Assembly (NCBI GenBank): GCA_030035585.1
Contig: CM057462.1
Location: 96,865,234-96,929,233, forward strand
From: Dugong dugon
Lineage: Eukaryota > Chordata > Mammalia > Sirenia > Dugongidae
Direction of reading: 5' to 3'
DNA length: 64,000 nt
Position 1 is the stretch's first letter; the number at the start of each line of letters is the position of its first letter. Below are positions 1 through 11,094 of the stretch, piece after piece. Position numbers and translations under genes: made by a program. Under the pieces are notes generated by a model. The model saw only the letters and a list, made by a program, of their open reading frames with translations, made no database searches and was not told the origin of the DNA.

Positions 1-727
1 TTTTCTTATTTCAGCTCTTACATAAAATCTCTCTCTCTCTCCATATATTTATTTACTCTCCTAGCATTGGAAGGAATGTAATTTAATCAACATAGCAGGC
101 AATTTACCCTACATTCGTCTTTCCTTGTTGTTTCAGGATGTTGCTCTGCTTCCAGGTCTGATCAGTGACGAGTGCAGTTGGCTAGCTATCGCCAAGTATA
201 AGAGACTGGTCTGAATGTACACGGAATCCAAGAGACATTTTGAAAGTATGGTTGTCTACTTTCAAAGATAAATTTCCCATATGAACAGAGCATTATCTGT
301 CTCTGAAAAATGTCACGTGTGTACTGGGGCTTGGAGTTAACACGTTTTTATGTAGCTAGATCTCAATTATTTGAGCTATTATTCTAATTTTAGGATGGCA
401 TCTGTGTGGCATGTATGCTGCCTCTTCCCCCACCTGCACCCATGGCAGACATCACTAATGGATCACAGTGCTCTTTCTTGTTGGGCCCAGACATGAGTTA
501 ATTAAGACCTCTTTTCAACACCTGGCTCCAATCGACCATCAGTGGCATATAAGTTGAAAACAATTTGTCCCTCCTGTTCTGATTTTGTACATTTAATTTC
601 TTACCTTTATGCAACTGACACTTGACTAAAGTCTTATCGCTTTATTTTAGCAACATTCTCTCTACTCTTCTCAGCTAATCATCCCTCCACTAATCTCAGG
701 GACAAATAATTTGAGCTATCATCCACT
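1..727. other. No gene recognised; repeat-poor stretch
   Basis: AT-rich sequence with no long open frame and no repeat family that I recognise. A pyrimidine tract followed by AG near 136 resembles a splice acceptor, but no good donor follows it. Confidence 0.4.
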
Positions 728-835
728 GCAGGCTTACTATGTGCCAGACACTGTTAGACGCTAAGTGCCAACTCATGTCCCTGTGTCTTTACAAAAATCC
801 CAAGGCCAGGAAAGGCAGCCTGCGTATGATCTGTA
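728..835 (-). repeat. MIR fragment
   Basis: Contains 'ttactatgtgccagacactg', the reverse-strand signature of the MIR 3' half. It is short and diverged, so only the core is secure. Confidence 0.35.
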
Positions 836-839
836 TTAC

Positions 840-1300
840 AGTCTCCAGCCACTTTCCCTGATGACTCCCAGGCTGAACGAGATGCCTCTCTCGGGCCTCC
901 TGCAGGCCATCATTGCATTCACCTCCACTGTACTGTAACAGGCTGCTCATTCGGCTGTGTTCCCCACTCAACTACGGAAAGACAAAACTCACGTCTTACT
1001 CACCTCTGGATCCCCAGTGCCTGGCACACTGCTGAGTACACAGTTGTTACTGTGTTGCTGTTAGGTGTTGTCGAGTCAATTTCCACTTACAGTGACCCCA
1101 TGTGTTACAGAATAGAAGTGCCCCATACCATAGGGTTTTCTTGGCTGTAATCTTGATAGAAGCAGACTGCCAGATCTTTCTCCTACAGAGCCCATGAGTG
1201 GTTCTGAACCGCCAACCTTTTGATTAGGAGCCGGATGCTTAACTGTTTGTGCCACCAAGGCTCCTTTGAGTACATACTAGATGTAGAAAATATGTTGGAA
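840..1300 (+). repeat. L2 3' end, split by a SINE
   Basis: The text 'ggatccccagtgcctggcac' and, beyond the SINE, a 'ttggaataatgaatgc' end are typical of L2 3' ends. The AfroSINE at 1044-1264 interrupts it. Confidence 0.4.
1044..1264 (-). mobile_element. AfroSINE in L2
   Basis: Reads from an RTE-like tail (ttgttactgtgttgctgttagg) through the reverse of the tail motif to a head ending 'gtgccaccaaggctcc'. The variant body has 'ggctgtaatcttgatagaag'. Near-identical flanks 'tgagtacacag' (1033-1043) and 'tgagtacatac' (1267-1277) are a likely target duplication. Confidence 0.85.
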
Positions 1301-1589
1301 TAATGAATGCTTTTTTTAAAAAAGCTCCTGTTTTCAAATATATTCCCATGCTCTATAACAAAAAGATGATCCGCGACAAGTGCTACCACTGGAGGTCATT
1401 TATATCATTAAAGCAAAGCGTGCTGGCTTGGCAAACCAGAACGGAGGCGGGGGCGGGGGGGAGAGCAGGCCCCCGTGACGTGCACAAGTCTGCGTTTGGC
1501 ACCCAGCCCCTCCACTGAGCACCTGGAGGGTCCCAGTCACTCATAGCTCAGTTTCCACTTTTTCATGCTTTGCTGCTGTTTTTTCACTT
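1301..1589. other. No gene recognised
   Basis: Includes a G-rich patch near 1441-1462. I see no clear repeat and no splice-bounded open frame. Confidence 0.35.
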
Positions 1590-1690
1590 TTTTCTGCCTC
1601 CCACATTGGACTGTGTTCTACTCAGTTCTATATCCCTAGCACTTATCCAGTGCCTAGCCAGTGGTGAATAAAGACTCTTTGGAGGGAGAT
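1590..1690 (+). repeat. L2 3' end fragment
   Basis: The order 'ggactgtgttctactcag', 'tatccctagcactta', 'cagtgcctagc', 'gtgaataaa' follows the L2 3' terminus. Confidence 0.4.
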
Positions 1691-1724
1691 TCTTTGGTAG
1701 TTAGAACACTGGCCTGCGTGGGGA

Positions 1725-1928
1725 GTCCCTGGGTATTGCAAATGGTTAATGAACTCAGCTGCTAACGGAAAGGCTGAAAGTTCGAGTCCAGCCAGAGGTG
1801 CCTCAGAAGAAAGGCCTGGTGATCTACGTCCAAAAAGTCAGCCACTGAAAACCCTATAGAGCACTGTTCTGCTCTGACACACACGGGGTCGCCATGAGTT
1901 GGAATGCACTCTAAGGCAACTGGGTTTA
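1725..1928 (+). mobile_element. AfroSINE, perfect 13-bp target duplication
   Basis: Complete SINE of the class with 'cagccagaggtgcctcag' and 'gccactgaaaaccctatag', ending 'ggcaactgggttt'. It is flanked by identical 13-bp copies of 'gcctgcgtgggga' at 1712-1724 and 1929-1941, which fixes the insertion boundaries and suggests a younger copy. Confidence 0.92.
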
Positions 1929-1941
1929 GCCTGCGTGGGGA

Positions 1942-2331
1942 GAACAGGAAGCTGCTTCAGAATCGCTCTAACTCCTTTGGGCAGTTGCTCTCTGGGGATA
2001 GTTTTGTCCTGGTTAATGGGAGAAAGCCTGCCCCAGCAGGACAGGCAGGAAGCATTAAGTGTGACAGTATATTTAAGCACTTTGCCAAACTAAAAGCAGG
2101 TTATCACTTCTCTTCAGGATGTTATGTACAGGGCAGGTGGTGTCTCTCCAGCATATCCCCATCCCTCCCAGTCACCTTTCCTCTCCTCCAGTCTACTTTC
2201 TGCACCCCATTTTACAGTCACATGCAACAACTTGCTGTTGTCCCCTGCATGTGCCCTGAGAGTTGTGACCTCTATGACTCTGCTCACAGCATTTCCTTTC
2301 CGACACCTCTCCTCACCACTCCAGTTTTCCC
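1942..2331. other. No gene recognised
   Basis: Mixed-composition sequence. Overlapping open frames occur on the plus strand, but they run into SINE sequence and show no recognisable domain. Confidence 0.35.
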
Positions 2332-2535
2332 AGCTGTCTTCGACTCAATTCTGACTCATGGCAACTCCATGTGTCAGAGTAGGACTGTGCTCCACAGGAT
2401 TTTCAAAGGCTGATTTTTCAGAAGGAGATTGCCAGGTCTTTCTTCCGAGGCAACTCTGGATGGATTTGAACCAGCTTTTCAGTTAACCCTTCAGTTAGTA
2501 GCTGAGCACTTAACCTTTCCTACCACCCAGAGACT
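2332..2535 (-). mobile_element. AfroSINE
   Basis: Reverse-strand copy from 'gctgtcttcgactcaattc' to the reversed head 'taccacccagagact'. It carries the body phrase 'ggctgatttttcagaagg'. Confidence 0.85.
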
Positions 2536-2549
2536 TTGTCACCACTATC

Positions 2550-3340
2550 TCTGCATAAATTCTGAGGCAGATCAAATCTAACCTCGTTAGCACGGCTCAC
2601 AAGGCCCTGCCTGATCTGACTCCTGATTACCTCTGCCGCTCATCTCTTGCCCCACCCACCTCCCACATGGTGAGCTCCAGTCACACCTGAATGCATCATT
2701 CCTGTCCCTACCACAAACCTCCACCTACTGCTGTGGTCTCCAGCTCAGGGAGTGGCAGCACCATCCTGGCAGCCACCCAAGCCAGACACCTTGGAGTCAT
2801 GCTGGAATCCCCCCACTCCTCCAATGCACCCCCTCCTCTATCTCAAAGTCCTGCTCACTTTAAAATCGGTTGCTGTCAAGTTGATTCCAACTCATGGAGT
2901 CTCTGGGTGGTGCAAATGATTAATGTGCTCGGTTGCTAACGAAAAGGCTGGAGGTTTGAGTCCACCCAGAGGCATCTCTGAAGAAGGGCCTAATGATCTA
3001 CTTCCAAAAAATCAACCACTGAAAACCCTACAGAGCACAGTTCTACTCTGACACCAGTGGGGTTTCCTGCTCGCTTTACCTCCTCAGTATTTCTCAAATG
3101 CTTTATTTTATCCCCATTGCCACCAGCCTAGCTGGAGCTATGAGCAGCTCTCCACTGGACTACTACAATGTTGCAACAGCTTCCCAGCTTGTCTAACTTC
3201 TGTCTCTACCGCCTCTAATCCATGCTTCACAGCATGGATTTTCTGAAAGAAAACTCTGATCGTATCTGTATCCTTCTACTTTTTAGACTTCTTCACAACT
3301 TGGACATCACTTCCTCCAGGAAGCCCTGCATGAGAACAAG
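2550..3340 (+). repeat. Diverged L2, host of an inverted SINE
   Basis: Phrases such as 'aaggccctgcctgatctgac', 'ccttggagtcatgctgg' and 'tcctccaggaagccctgc' follow the order of the L2 3' region. The SINE at 2863-3064 lies inside it. Confidence 0.55.
2863..3064. mobile_element. AfroSINE with internal inversion (twin-priming form)
   Basis: About 30 bp of SINE tail in minus orientation (2866-2896) is fused to the head and body of the same SINE in plus orientation (2897-3064). The body stops about where the tail piece begins, so the two parts together make one SINE with its 5' part inverted. A shared 14-bp flank, 'tcctgctcacttta' (2849-2862) and 'tcctgctcgcttta' (3065-3078), shows that it arrived as one insertion. 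Confidence 0.8.
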
Positions 3341-3399
3341 GTACATACTTGTCCATCTTCTCCATTAGAAGCAAGCTCAGTGAAGCCCCACTTGCTCTC

Positions 3400-3960
3400 C
3401 TCTGAGCACTGTACGATTTTTAATTTCTTCAGTAGCAGGCACTCAATACCCACCTCCCCCTTCCTCTCTGTTGGCAAAACAAGTTCACCCTTTCCTCTGA
3501 TGACGAGAGTAAACCCTGATTGGTCTAGACTACATAAATGGCCCCATCCATTTGCCAGAGATTGGTTTAGGAGTGAAAACATGACATTGTTCTAGCTAAT
3601 GAGACATGAGGGGAAATCGGCTAGGGGATTTCTACGAACAGTCTCTCCACATCTTAAAAGAGAGATGCACAAAAAGAAAGCTCCTTTGTCTGCCTTGGCA
3701 CCAGTATGAGAGGATGGGATGCCTGCAACCTTTCTGTACCTACGAGGAGAGCTAGTTGATGGGCTGAGGATGGCATAACAGAAGGATGGACAGAACTTGA
3801 TGCTGTCACTGAGCTGCTGAATTAGTCAACTGGGGACAGCCTCTGTCTGAACGTCTTTTTTTGTTTATGAGGTAATAAATCCTCTTTCGGATTAGGCCAT
3901 TTCAAATTGGGTTTTCTGTCACTGGAAGCCCAAAGAGAAACAGCCTCTTAGGCATTTTTC
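3400..3960 (+). repeat. Ancient interspersed repeat, family unsettled
   Basis: Contains 'ccctgattggtc' and ends 'caaattgggttttctgtcac', resembling a second stretch at 20240-20530. It could be an old LTR or an old L1 3' region; I cannot decide which. Confidence 0.3.
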
Positions 3961-4589
3961 ACTGTCTTTGTCTTAGAGGTACTTAAGACAAATCTTGTTT
4001 CCTCCTTTAGACTTTCGGCTTTTTAAGGGCAGAGTCAGCATTTGATACATTCTTGTATTTCCCAAAGGCAGGGTGGCTTAGCTCATTCCAGCACTTGAAT
4101 TAACAGATACATCTTCTGGCCTCTAAAGGCCCACTACCCTTAAAATGGGGCTCACCTTCTTCAGGGGCTAAATTTGTTACTTTGTGTTTTTAATGTTCAA
4201 CAAAAGAAGAAACATGAATAAAATATAAATGCTCTATAGCCAACTCTTGGAGGCAAAGCCTCCTGGTATACCTCACTAAACTAAGCACATGCCTTATGCA
4301 AAGCAGGTACTCAAAATGTTTGCTAAATGAATAATTTAATCCACCTCTGATGAGTCAAGGGCAGTTAAGACTTTTACAATGTCCTAAGGTCATAATGATG
4401 AACAGTAATTATCAACAAATTGTGCTAAATATATCCTGGTCCTGGGACACTGCTATTGCTAAGTTTTTGTTTGTTTATATGATAGCCTTGATACCATCGA
4501 GATACTAAAGCTTTAACACTAAACAACCAGCAGAGCTGGGCATGGTAGAAGGAAGAAAAAAAAAAACTAGAGTTTGAACAGCAGAGGTG
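3961..4589. other. No gene recognised
   Basis: AT-rich. An L2-like end is possible near 4280-4345 ('aatgtttgctaaatgaataa'). Nothing else is recognisable. Confidence 0.35.
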
Positions 4590-5060
4590 CCCATTCTTCA
4601 AACATGTCCTGAATGCCCACTTTGTGCCAGGCCCTGGGATACCAGCACTGATGAGACAGACCCACTGCCCACTAGGGGCTTAGTGTTGAGTTGGGGGTGG
4701 AGAAACACAGACAACTTCAACACAGTATGATCAGTGTTATACTAGGTAAGGCAGACGGTGCGACAGAGCTGCCAGGGCCAGAGCTGGTGAGTCACAGAAG
4801 GCTTCCTGGAGGAACATCTAAGCTGTGGGCAAAGGGGGACAAAGAATGAAATATAAAGGACAGTAGCATGATCAGCTTTGCAGTTTATTAAAAAAAAAAA
4901 AAAAACCCAAAAAAACTATTCTGGCTTCATTAAGTGGTGGGAGAGACGAGGCAGGAGTGAGAGAGACCAGCTGGGAGGCTGCTGCAGGAATCCACTGCGG
5001 AATAAGGGGCTTTTCAGGTGAGGAAGACAGTTGGCAACAAATGATGTCAGATGTGGGTTC
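4590..5060 (-). repeat. L2-like fragment, reverse strand
   Basis: 'actttgtgccaggccctggg', 'gaaggcttcctggaggaa' and 'gggaggctgctgcaggaatc' follow the reverse of the L2 3' region. An A-rich run at 4889-4913 interrupts it. Confidence 0.45.
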
Positions 5061-5277
5061 CCCACATCAGGTGTGCTGTGGCTGTTGCTTAAAGGATGAC
5101 TGCTCTCAGCACCAGGCCCCTCCTCCCACCTTCTAGGCTCAGAGCGAGTAGGTTTGAGTAATGGAGGCAACGTGGTAGAGTGGAGAGATTTTAAGATTTG
5201 AGCTGTAAAACAATACTTAGAATGAAATATGAAAGTCTAGTACTCTATATGAAGGACAGCAGCTTTTGTTGAACCTG

Positions 5278-5333
5278 GATGTGTGTGTGTGTCTGTGTGT
5301 GTATACACATGTGTGTGTGCATGCAAGTGTGTG
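5278..5333. repeat. (TG)n microsatellite
   Basis: Imperfect TG-dinucleotide run with interruptions at 'tatacaca' and 'gcatgcaa'. Confidence 0.9.
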
Positions 5334-6399
5334 TTAATTGCTGAAGCCCCACCTCCTCATTCACCCCAAACCCGTGGCTATGTGAGCACAGGGATAGTTC
5401 TGGTCCCAACACCGCCACTAATTCCACTTTGACCACTAATTCTACAAGTGGCCAAGCCTCTCTGACCCCTCAATATTTTCACAAGTGCCATGAAGAGGTT
5501 GGGCTGCACAGTCTCTAAAATTAATGTCTACTTTGAATTTCTATCTTTTGGCAGCAAAAGGGCTTGGTAAATTAAGGTTCTTGCTCACTGGACTGCCGGA
5601 GTAATCTGCACGGTGAGGTCTGCAATTCTCCGGGCCTGAACTCCTCAACCAGTATACCTTGGATGGAGTTCACAGGTACCTTAGTGCTGGGGAGACCAGC
5701 AGGGCTTGGGCTGTCGAGAGCCTGGGGGCTGACTCCTGTTAACCACAAGCATCTTTCTCCACACTATGGCAGGATTTTTCCAACTGTGCCATTATGAGAA
5801 AACAGGTAGGGAGCCCTGCTCTAGACAAGAGAAAGAAAAACATCCACATGAGCCCAGAACCTCTTTTGGACTCTTGCATCTTCTTCTGCACTCAGGTGTC
5901 CACCAGGTCTGCTAATGACAAGCCACACATCAACCTGCTTCCAGCTTTGTACTGGGAAGGTGTGCACAGGACTAAAATGGCCAGAAGGTGAGAAGCAGCA
6001 GGGCCAGGTGAACACAAGAGCCTTTCCCCCTGTACGCTCCTGCCTTCTCAGGGGACCATGTTCCATCAGCTACCAACTCCCCCTCCCACAGTGCCAAACT
6101 CTCTCTCCTCTTCTCTGCTACTTACAATTCTGTGGAGAAAACCTTGGACTCAGAGTGAGAAAATTTCAGAAAGAAAAACACCGTTTTCCTTGAAACAGCT
6201 GAACCAAGGGATCTTTAGTTCACACAGAGACGTTGAAGACTGCTGAGAAGTTCTGAGAAAGATTCCAGAAGACAGCTCAACTCGTTTAAAGAGAAAAAGC
6301 AGCAAGAAGCAGGGGGTTACAAAAACAAGTCTTCAGTGCTGGGAACCACAGGTATGAGGAGGAGGTTTTAAATTAAACTGGTTCGATCTGGTTGGAACC
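5334..6399. other. No gene recognised
   Basis: Mostly unique sequence. A weak MIR-like patch lies around 5395-5520. The acceptor and donor pair around 5556 and 5613 encloses stops in all three frames. Open frames near 5800-6240 show no known domain. Confidence 0.35.
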
Positions 6400-6570
6400 C
6401 CAGCTGAGAATTTGCATTTCTAACAAGTTCCCAGGTGATGCTAATGCTGCTAGTTAGGGACCAATTCTGAGGACCACGAGGGGAGCAGTGGTTTTCAAAA
6501 TTCATTATACATAAGAATTATCTGGGGGATCTCATTAAAATGTAGATTCTAATTCAGTATATCTGTTAGA
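6400..6570 (+). mobile_element. MER5A-type hAT fragments
   Basis: The right part has 'tttgcatttctaacaagttc' and 'caggtgatgctaatgctgct'. The left end follows from 6485 with 'cagtggttttcaaa' and 'gattctaattcagtatatct'. The two pieces come from ancient non-autonomous hAT elements. Confidence 0.75.
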
Positions 6571-6599
6571 ACTGGAATGAACTGGTTCAATGCCCTCAT

Positions 6600-7200
6600 T
6601 TTAATCAAGCTTCATTTTAGTTTCCTACTGCAGTGACAAAAGCAAGCAGCCAACTCTCCCGTCTTCTGAATTATTACACCTGGAGAATGATTAATGTGAC
6701 CTGGGTCCTGCTTGCTTTCCTCAGACCTCATCAGCACCGTGACGACCAATTAACATTGCCTGGTAACACTGCCGGCTTGGTAATCTGGGAAGTAGATCTC
6801 GAAGCTCTTCACATCCCTGGCATCAGCCTGCTATCAGGCCCGAGGAGCGTGCTGGCCTCGGGGCTAAGTGTGCTCCATAAGCATGTCGGAGCATAAACTG
6901 ATGGCACAACCTCGAGGGCTGGGCTGGACACCCTGGCAAATCCGGCCCTGGCTTTTATGACCCAGGGAGACTCGGCTGGACAGCACTATACCAGAAGAAA
7001 CAAATCCAAGAATGTCTTTGCCAGAAAAATGTGAAGCAAATAAAATTAGCTAAGATGCTCCCTGTGGACGTGTTTCCTTAAAATGTTTGCCAGGATGACT
7101 GCTTTTTCCCGACTGTTCCGATGGAAGAAGACTTTATTACTAACAAAAAGAGTGAAAGCCAGCGTGTGGAACAGCTATATCCCATAATACTAATGGAGGC
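6600..7200. promoter_or_regulatory. Candidate conserved non-coding element
   Basis: This 600-bp block is repeat-poor and of even composition. It carries several AT-core motifs ('gattaatgtgacc', 'ccaattaacattgcc', 'aaaattagctaag') and CpGs kept at 6735-6895. An 87-codon open frame lies within it but has no recognised domain. Regulatory function is an inference from the absence of repeat signatures; conservation was not measured. Confidence 0.25.
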
Positions 7201-7344
7201 CAGTATAGGTATGGGTTTGGGTAGGGGGAGAGTTAAAGCCTGCATGATTTCTCCTTAAGGAGTCTTCTCTGCATTGGCTAATTACAGACTGAGGACTACT
7301 CAACTCAATAAACATTTATCAATTACCTACTGTATACAAAGCAC

Positions 7345-7600
7345 TGTGGGAGGCAATGTAGTACAGTGGTTGACAAAAAAGACTTTGGAAGTAGGTGGAC
7401 CTGGGTTTGTATTCTGACTCTTCCACTAACTCCCTGTGTGACTTTGAGAAAGTTATATAACCTCTCTGTGCTTCACTTTCCTCACATGTGAAACGAGGGC
7501 AATAATAGAATCTACTTCACAGGGTTATTGTGAGAATGAGACTTACCCTCTTAGAGCAATGCCTGACCTGTAGTAAGCATTCGATATATATTGACTGTTA
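7345..7600 (+). repeat. MIR
   Basis: Near-complete MIR running from 'cagtggttgacaaa' through 'ctgtgtgactttgagaaag' and 'cctctctgtgcttcac' to 'tagtaagcattcgat'. Confidence 0.85.
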
Positions 7601-7604
7601 TTAT

Positions 7605-7770
7605 TACAATCTTTCTGCATCTCAATTTCCTCATCTGTAAAATGGCTGTAATAATCACAGCTACCTCACAGGGTTACTGTGAAGATTAAATGGAATAATG
7701 CACGTTGGTATTTAGCATAGTACCTTACACATAGTAGGTGTGTAATAAATGCTAGTCATTATTATTCCTA
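7605..7770 (+). repeat. MIR, second copy in tandem
   Basis: A second MIR 3' half follows directly: 'tttcctcatctgtaaaatgg', 'ctcacagggttactgtga' and a 'tcattattatt' end. Confidence 0.8.
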
Positions 7771-8589
7771 GCAGATCCCCCCAAATTATTTTAAAGACAC
7801 TGAGATCTGAATGATGGTCCATGCAACAAAAAAAGCCTTTCATTGAACAATCCCAGCAAGGGCTATTTGGTGACAACACCCACCTTCACCCTCGTCCACT
7901 CTGCATCCCAGTTATGTACAAAACACTGCTCTGTGCTGACTGATTAAGCTCTGTGGTGATACTGCAAGGGATTCTGATGTCCCTTTAACCTAATGCATAC
8001 ACACCATCCTCTCTGCCATTTAAGGGGGGTTTAAAAGTCTAGGTTGGTAAAACAGGGAGCACAGCACAAAGTCTGGCTTTGAAGCCCATCCACTTGGCTT
8101 GGCAGGGGACAGAAAAGCAGTGTTATACAGTATCAAATACCAAAAACAGCCTTCATAGCAGCTAACCTTGTGGAGCTCTTCCTCCACAGAGGCAAAGTAC
8201 TGATATGCTACATGCATTACATCACTGAAACAATGGCCCCGTGAAGATCCACAAGTTGGTGAGGTGAACTAATGTGTCTGAGCTCACAGGGGCTCAAATC
8301 CATGCTTGGCTCCAAAGTCCATGCACACAAATACCAGACAACTGCCTCCCTCCCAGAGGCAACCCAGCTGACTCACTCAAGGGACATGAACAAATAAGAC
8401 CAGTTCCACTATACTCCTGGTAGGACAATCCTTTCAAAGCAGTCCTTTTTTTTTTTGGCTTCTTCTAACATTTGACCAACTGCGACACCTAGTGGCCAGT
8501 CAAGCACAAACATGGCTCTCCTCAACAGACGGGCAGTCCCTTCACCGCAGGACCCATAGTGCTCAGGACAGGAGGAACTTTATGGATTA
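7771..8589. other. No gene recognised
   Basis: Mostly unique. The stretch has a T-run at 8447-8456 and no splice-bounded open frame. Confidence 0.35.
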
Positions 8590-9040
8590 CGTACAAAATG
8601 AGGAAACTGAGGCCCAGAGAAGTGAAGTGACTTCCCTGAAGCCAAAGGGAGAAGGAAACCAAAGCAGAACAGAATGGAAAACCTGACCTTAGAGTTAGTA
8701 CATCAGTTCTAATTCAGACTTTGCCTAAATTCTGCCCTTAGCAAGATACTTCCGTCTATTAATTCAAAAAGCATTGACTGAGCACCTACTATGTTCCAGG
8801 CACTGTGACAAATGATGGGGCAATAAGAAGGACAAGTCTCTATCCTTGCAGTCAATGGAAGAGGAAGAGAACTAAACAGGAAGTCAGCAACAACAGCACA
8901 AGCTAACGTGTATTAAGGATGTACTCTGCCACCAGAAACTGTGCTTAAGAACCTGACAAACACTAACTCATTTAATTCTCACACCAATCCTAGGATGGGA
9001 GTACTGTTATTATTCCTGCTTTAAAAATGAGTGGGAGAAT
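8590..9040 (-). repeat. MIR fragments, reverse strand
   Basis: Two pieces: 'gaggaaactgaggcccagag' near 8600, and 'aactcatttaattctcac' with 'ctgttattattcctgc' at 8895-9030. Between them 'actatgttccaggcactgtg' matches the same class of terminus. Confidence 0.6.
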
Positions 9041-9247
9041 ATCTGTAATGGGCAATAAACTTAGGGTTCTTATACTTTTCTAGGTCTAAGTTTCTGAAAA
9101 TGAGGTTGGTGGAATAGATAATTATTTCAAAGGCCTCTTTCCAGCTCAGTTTCTCTTCACTTCTATGATGTTTGAAGGGGAGAGCTGGGGCTAGAAAGCA
9201 CGTCTCCTGACCAAGGGTCTAGTGCTCTCTCTCCATACGCTGTGCTA

Positions 9248-9407
9248 AACCAGTCCAAACCTGGTGCCATTGAGTCGACTCCGACTTACCGTGACCCTGC
9301 AGGACAGAGAACTTGCCCCATAGGGTTTTCAAGGACTGGTTGGTGGATTCAAACTGCCAACCTTTTCAGTTTGCAGCCCAGCTCTTAACCACTGTGCCAC
9401 CAGGGCT
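9248..9407 (-). mobile_element. AfroSINE, short class
   Basis: From 'ccattgagtcgactccgac' to 'ctgtgccaccagggct'. The direct repeat 'ccatacgctgtgcta' (9233-9247) and 'ccatacatcatgcta' (9408-9422) marks the target site. Confidence 0.9.
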
Positions 9408-9422
9408 CCATACATCATGCTA

Positions 9423-9535
9423 GTCTATGTTTATTAGTATTAACTGGTAGTTATCAAATGTTTACTACGTGCCATGCCCTGAACCGACAGCATCTCATGA
9501 AATCCTCACAACAACCTATAAAGATAGCTTTAAAA
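9423..9535 (-). repeat. MIR fragment
   Basis: 'tttactacgtgccatgccct' and 'aaatcctcacaacaacct' match the reverse MIR 3' half. Confidence 0.6.
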
Positions 9536-9818
9536 TGGTTAAAAATGTCCCAAAATAAATGGAGAAACTTTCAACCTAACCTAGTTGTAGGATTCTTGAC
9601 CACTATAAAATAAACAGAGTGGCACAATAAAGGTAACTAGACGAAGTGCTCCAGGCACAGAGGCCAGCTGAGGCCAGAGACAGAGGGGGAGAGCCTGGTA
9701 CTCTGAGAAAGAGAAAACAGGGGTGTGGCTGCAGCTGGGAGCACAAAGGGTGGGGAGCCCGGCCTCCGCTGCCTCTCCTTTCATCTCATAGGACTTACCA
9801 TGAAATTCCCTCAAAACG
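9536..9818. other. No gene recognised
   Basis: Short unique stretch. Open frames run through it on both strands, and the plus one continues into L1 sequence. Confidence 0.35.
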
Positions 9819-9833
9819 TCGGCAAAACACCAT

Positions 9834-10304
9834 GTTTACTGCAGCACTTTTCACAACAGCCAAAAGGTGGAAACAACTGAAATGTCCAGAGACAGATGCG
9901 TGGATAAACAGAACGTGGTATTCGCACACAGTGGAACAGTACGCAGCCATAGAGAGAAATGAAGTCCTGATGCACGCCACCACATGGATGAGCCCTGAAC
10001 ACATGCGGCCGGGAAGAAGTCATTTGCCAAAGGACATATTCTGTATGATCTCATGTGAAATAAGCAAATATACAGAAAACAAAAATTATTAGTGCTTACC
10101 ACAGGTGCAAGGAAGGGGAAAGGGGAGTTTTTGTTTAGGGAGCACTAAGTTTATGTCAATGGTGGTGGAATAATTTGGCAAAGGATAGAGAGAATGGTTG
10201 CACGACTTGAAGAATGTAATCAATGTCACTGAATTATACATGCAGCAATTGTTGAATTGGCATGTTTTTGTTGTGTATATTTTTACCAAAAGAAAAAAAA
10301 TATG
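9834..10304 (+). mobile_element. L1, 5'-truncated 3' end
   Basis: Encodes the L1 ORF2 C-terminus (MFTAALFTTAKRWKQLKCP), followed by a short 3' UTR with 'gtaatcaatgtcactgaat' and an A-rich end. Flanks 'tcggcaaaacaccat' (9819-9833) and 'tctgcaaaacactgt' (10305-10319) look like a diverged target duplication. Confidence 0.85.
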
Positions 10305-10319
10305 TCTGCAAAACACTGT

Positions 10320-10903
10320 CGTTTACTACAATACAAATCCCTGTTTTGGCCTATACTAAGTATATTTCTAAGGCCTGCCCTTCTCCACCTTGGCTCTCCT
10401 CCTCAGCAGAGTCTAAATTTCAGCATGTTACAATTTGTGAATAATAATGAAAGCTTGAAAATGCCCTAAAATTAGAGGGAACTTACTTACCATTCTGATG
10501 TTGCTCAGCCTTGCAATCACCTGAACATCAAGGGATCATTAATGAATCAAGCTGTCTCAACATTAGATTAATGGCCACTTTCAACAGTCAAAAGGGGACA
10601 GATGCCCAAGTAGGGAGCAAGGTACTAATGACCGGAGGTGGGGGAGGGATCCTCCTCCAAATAACAGGGGTGGTGGGAATGGCTAGAACAAGGAGAGTGG
10701 GGGCTCACAAAGAGAGGCAATCAGCTTGTGCTCATCCAGACAGGTCCAGCAGGAATCCCAGCTCCCCAGGCTCCACCCTTCCTCCAGGCTTTGTCACAGT
10801 GAATCAAGAGGTTGAAATAAAGAGAAGTTCCACAGGAACTAAACTTGGAGAAAACATACCTTCCTCCCCAAATAAAGTCTATTTGGTGCTTAGGGCAATC
10901 CAG
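10320..10903. other. No gene recognised; anonymous 134-codon frame
   Basis: A plus-strand open frame at 10511-10915 has no recognisable domain and runs into the next SINE, so I do not call it a gene. Confidence 0.35.
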
Positions 10904-11094
10904 AAAACCAGTTGACTGACTCATGGCAACCCCATGCATGTCAGAACAGAACTGGGCTCCATAGGGCTTTCAATGGCTGATTTTTCAGAAATAGATTGCC
11001 AGGCCTTTCTTCTGAGGCACTTCTGGAAAGACCTGAACAGCCAACCTTTCTGTTAGCAGCTGAGCAATTTAACAATTTTCACCACCAGGAACTT
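10904..11094 (-). mobile_element. AfroSINE
   Basis: Reverse copy from 'ccagttgactgactcatgg', via 'caatggctgatttttcag', to a decayed head ending 'caccaccaggaact'. Confidence 0.82.

Noticed and set aside
136-215. Exon starting after 'ttgttgtttcag'
   Set aside because: The only downstream donor-like site ('gtctga') is poor.
5556-5613. Acceptor 'ctatcttttggcag' and donor 'gtgaggt' around 58 bp
   Set aside because: All three frames contain stops, so it cannot be a coding exon. A non-coding exon cannot be argued from sequence alone.
10511-10915. 134-codon plus-strand frame
   Set aside because: No domain, no splice context, and its end lies in an AfroSINE.
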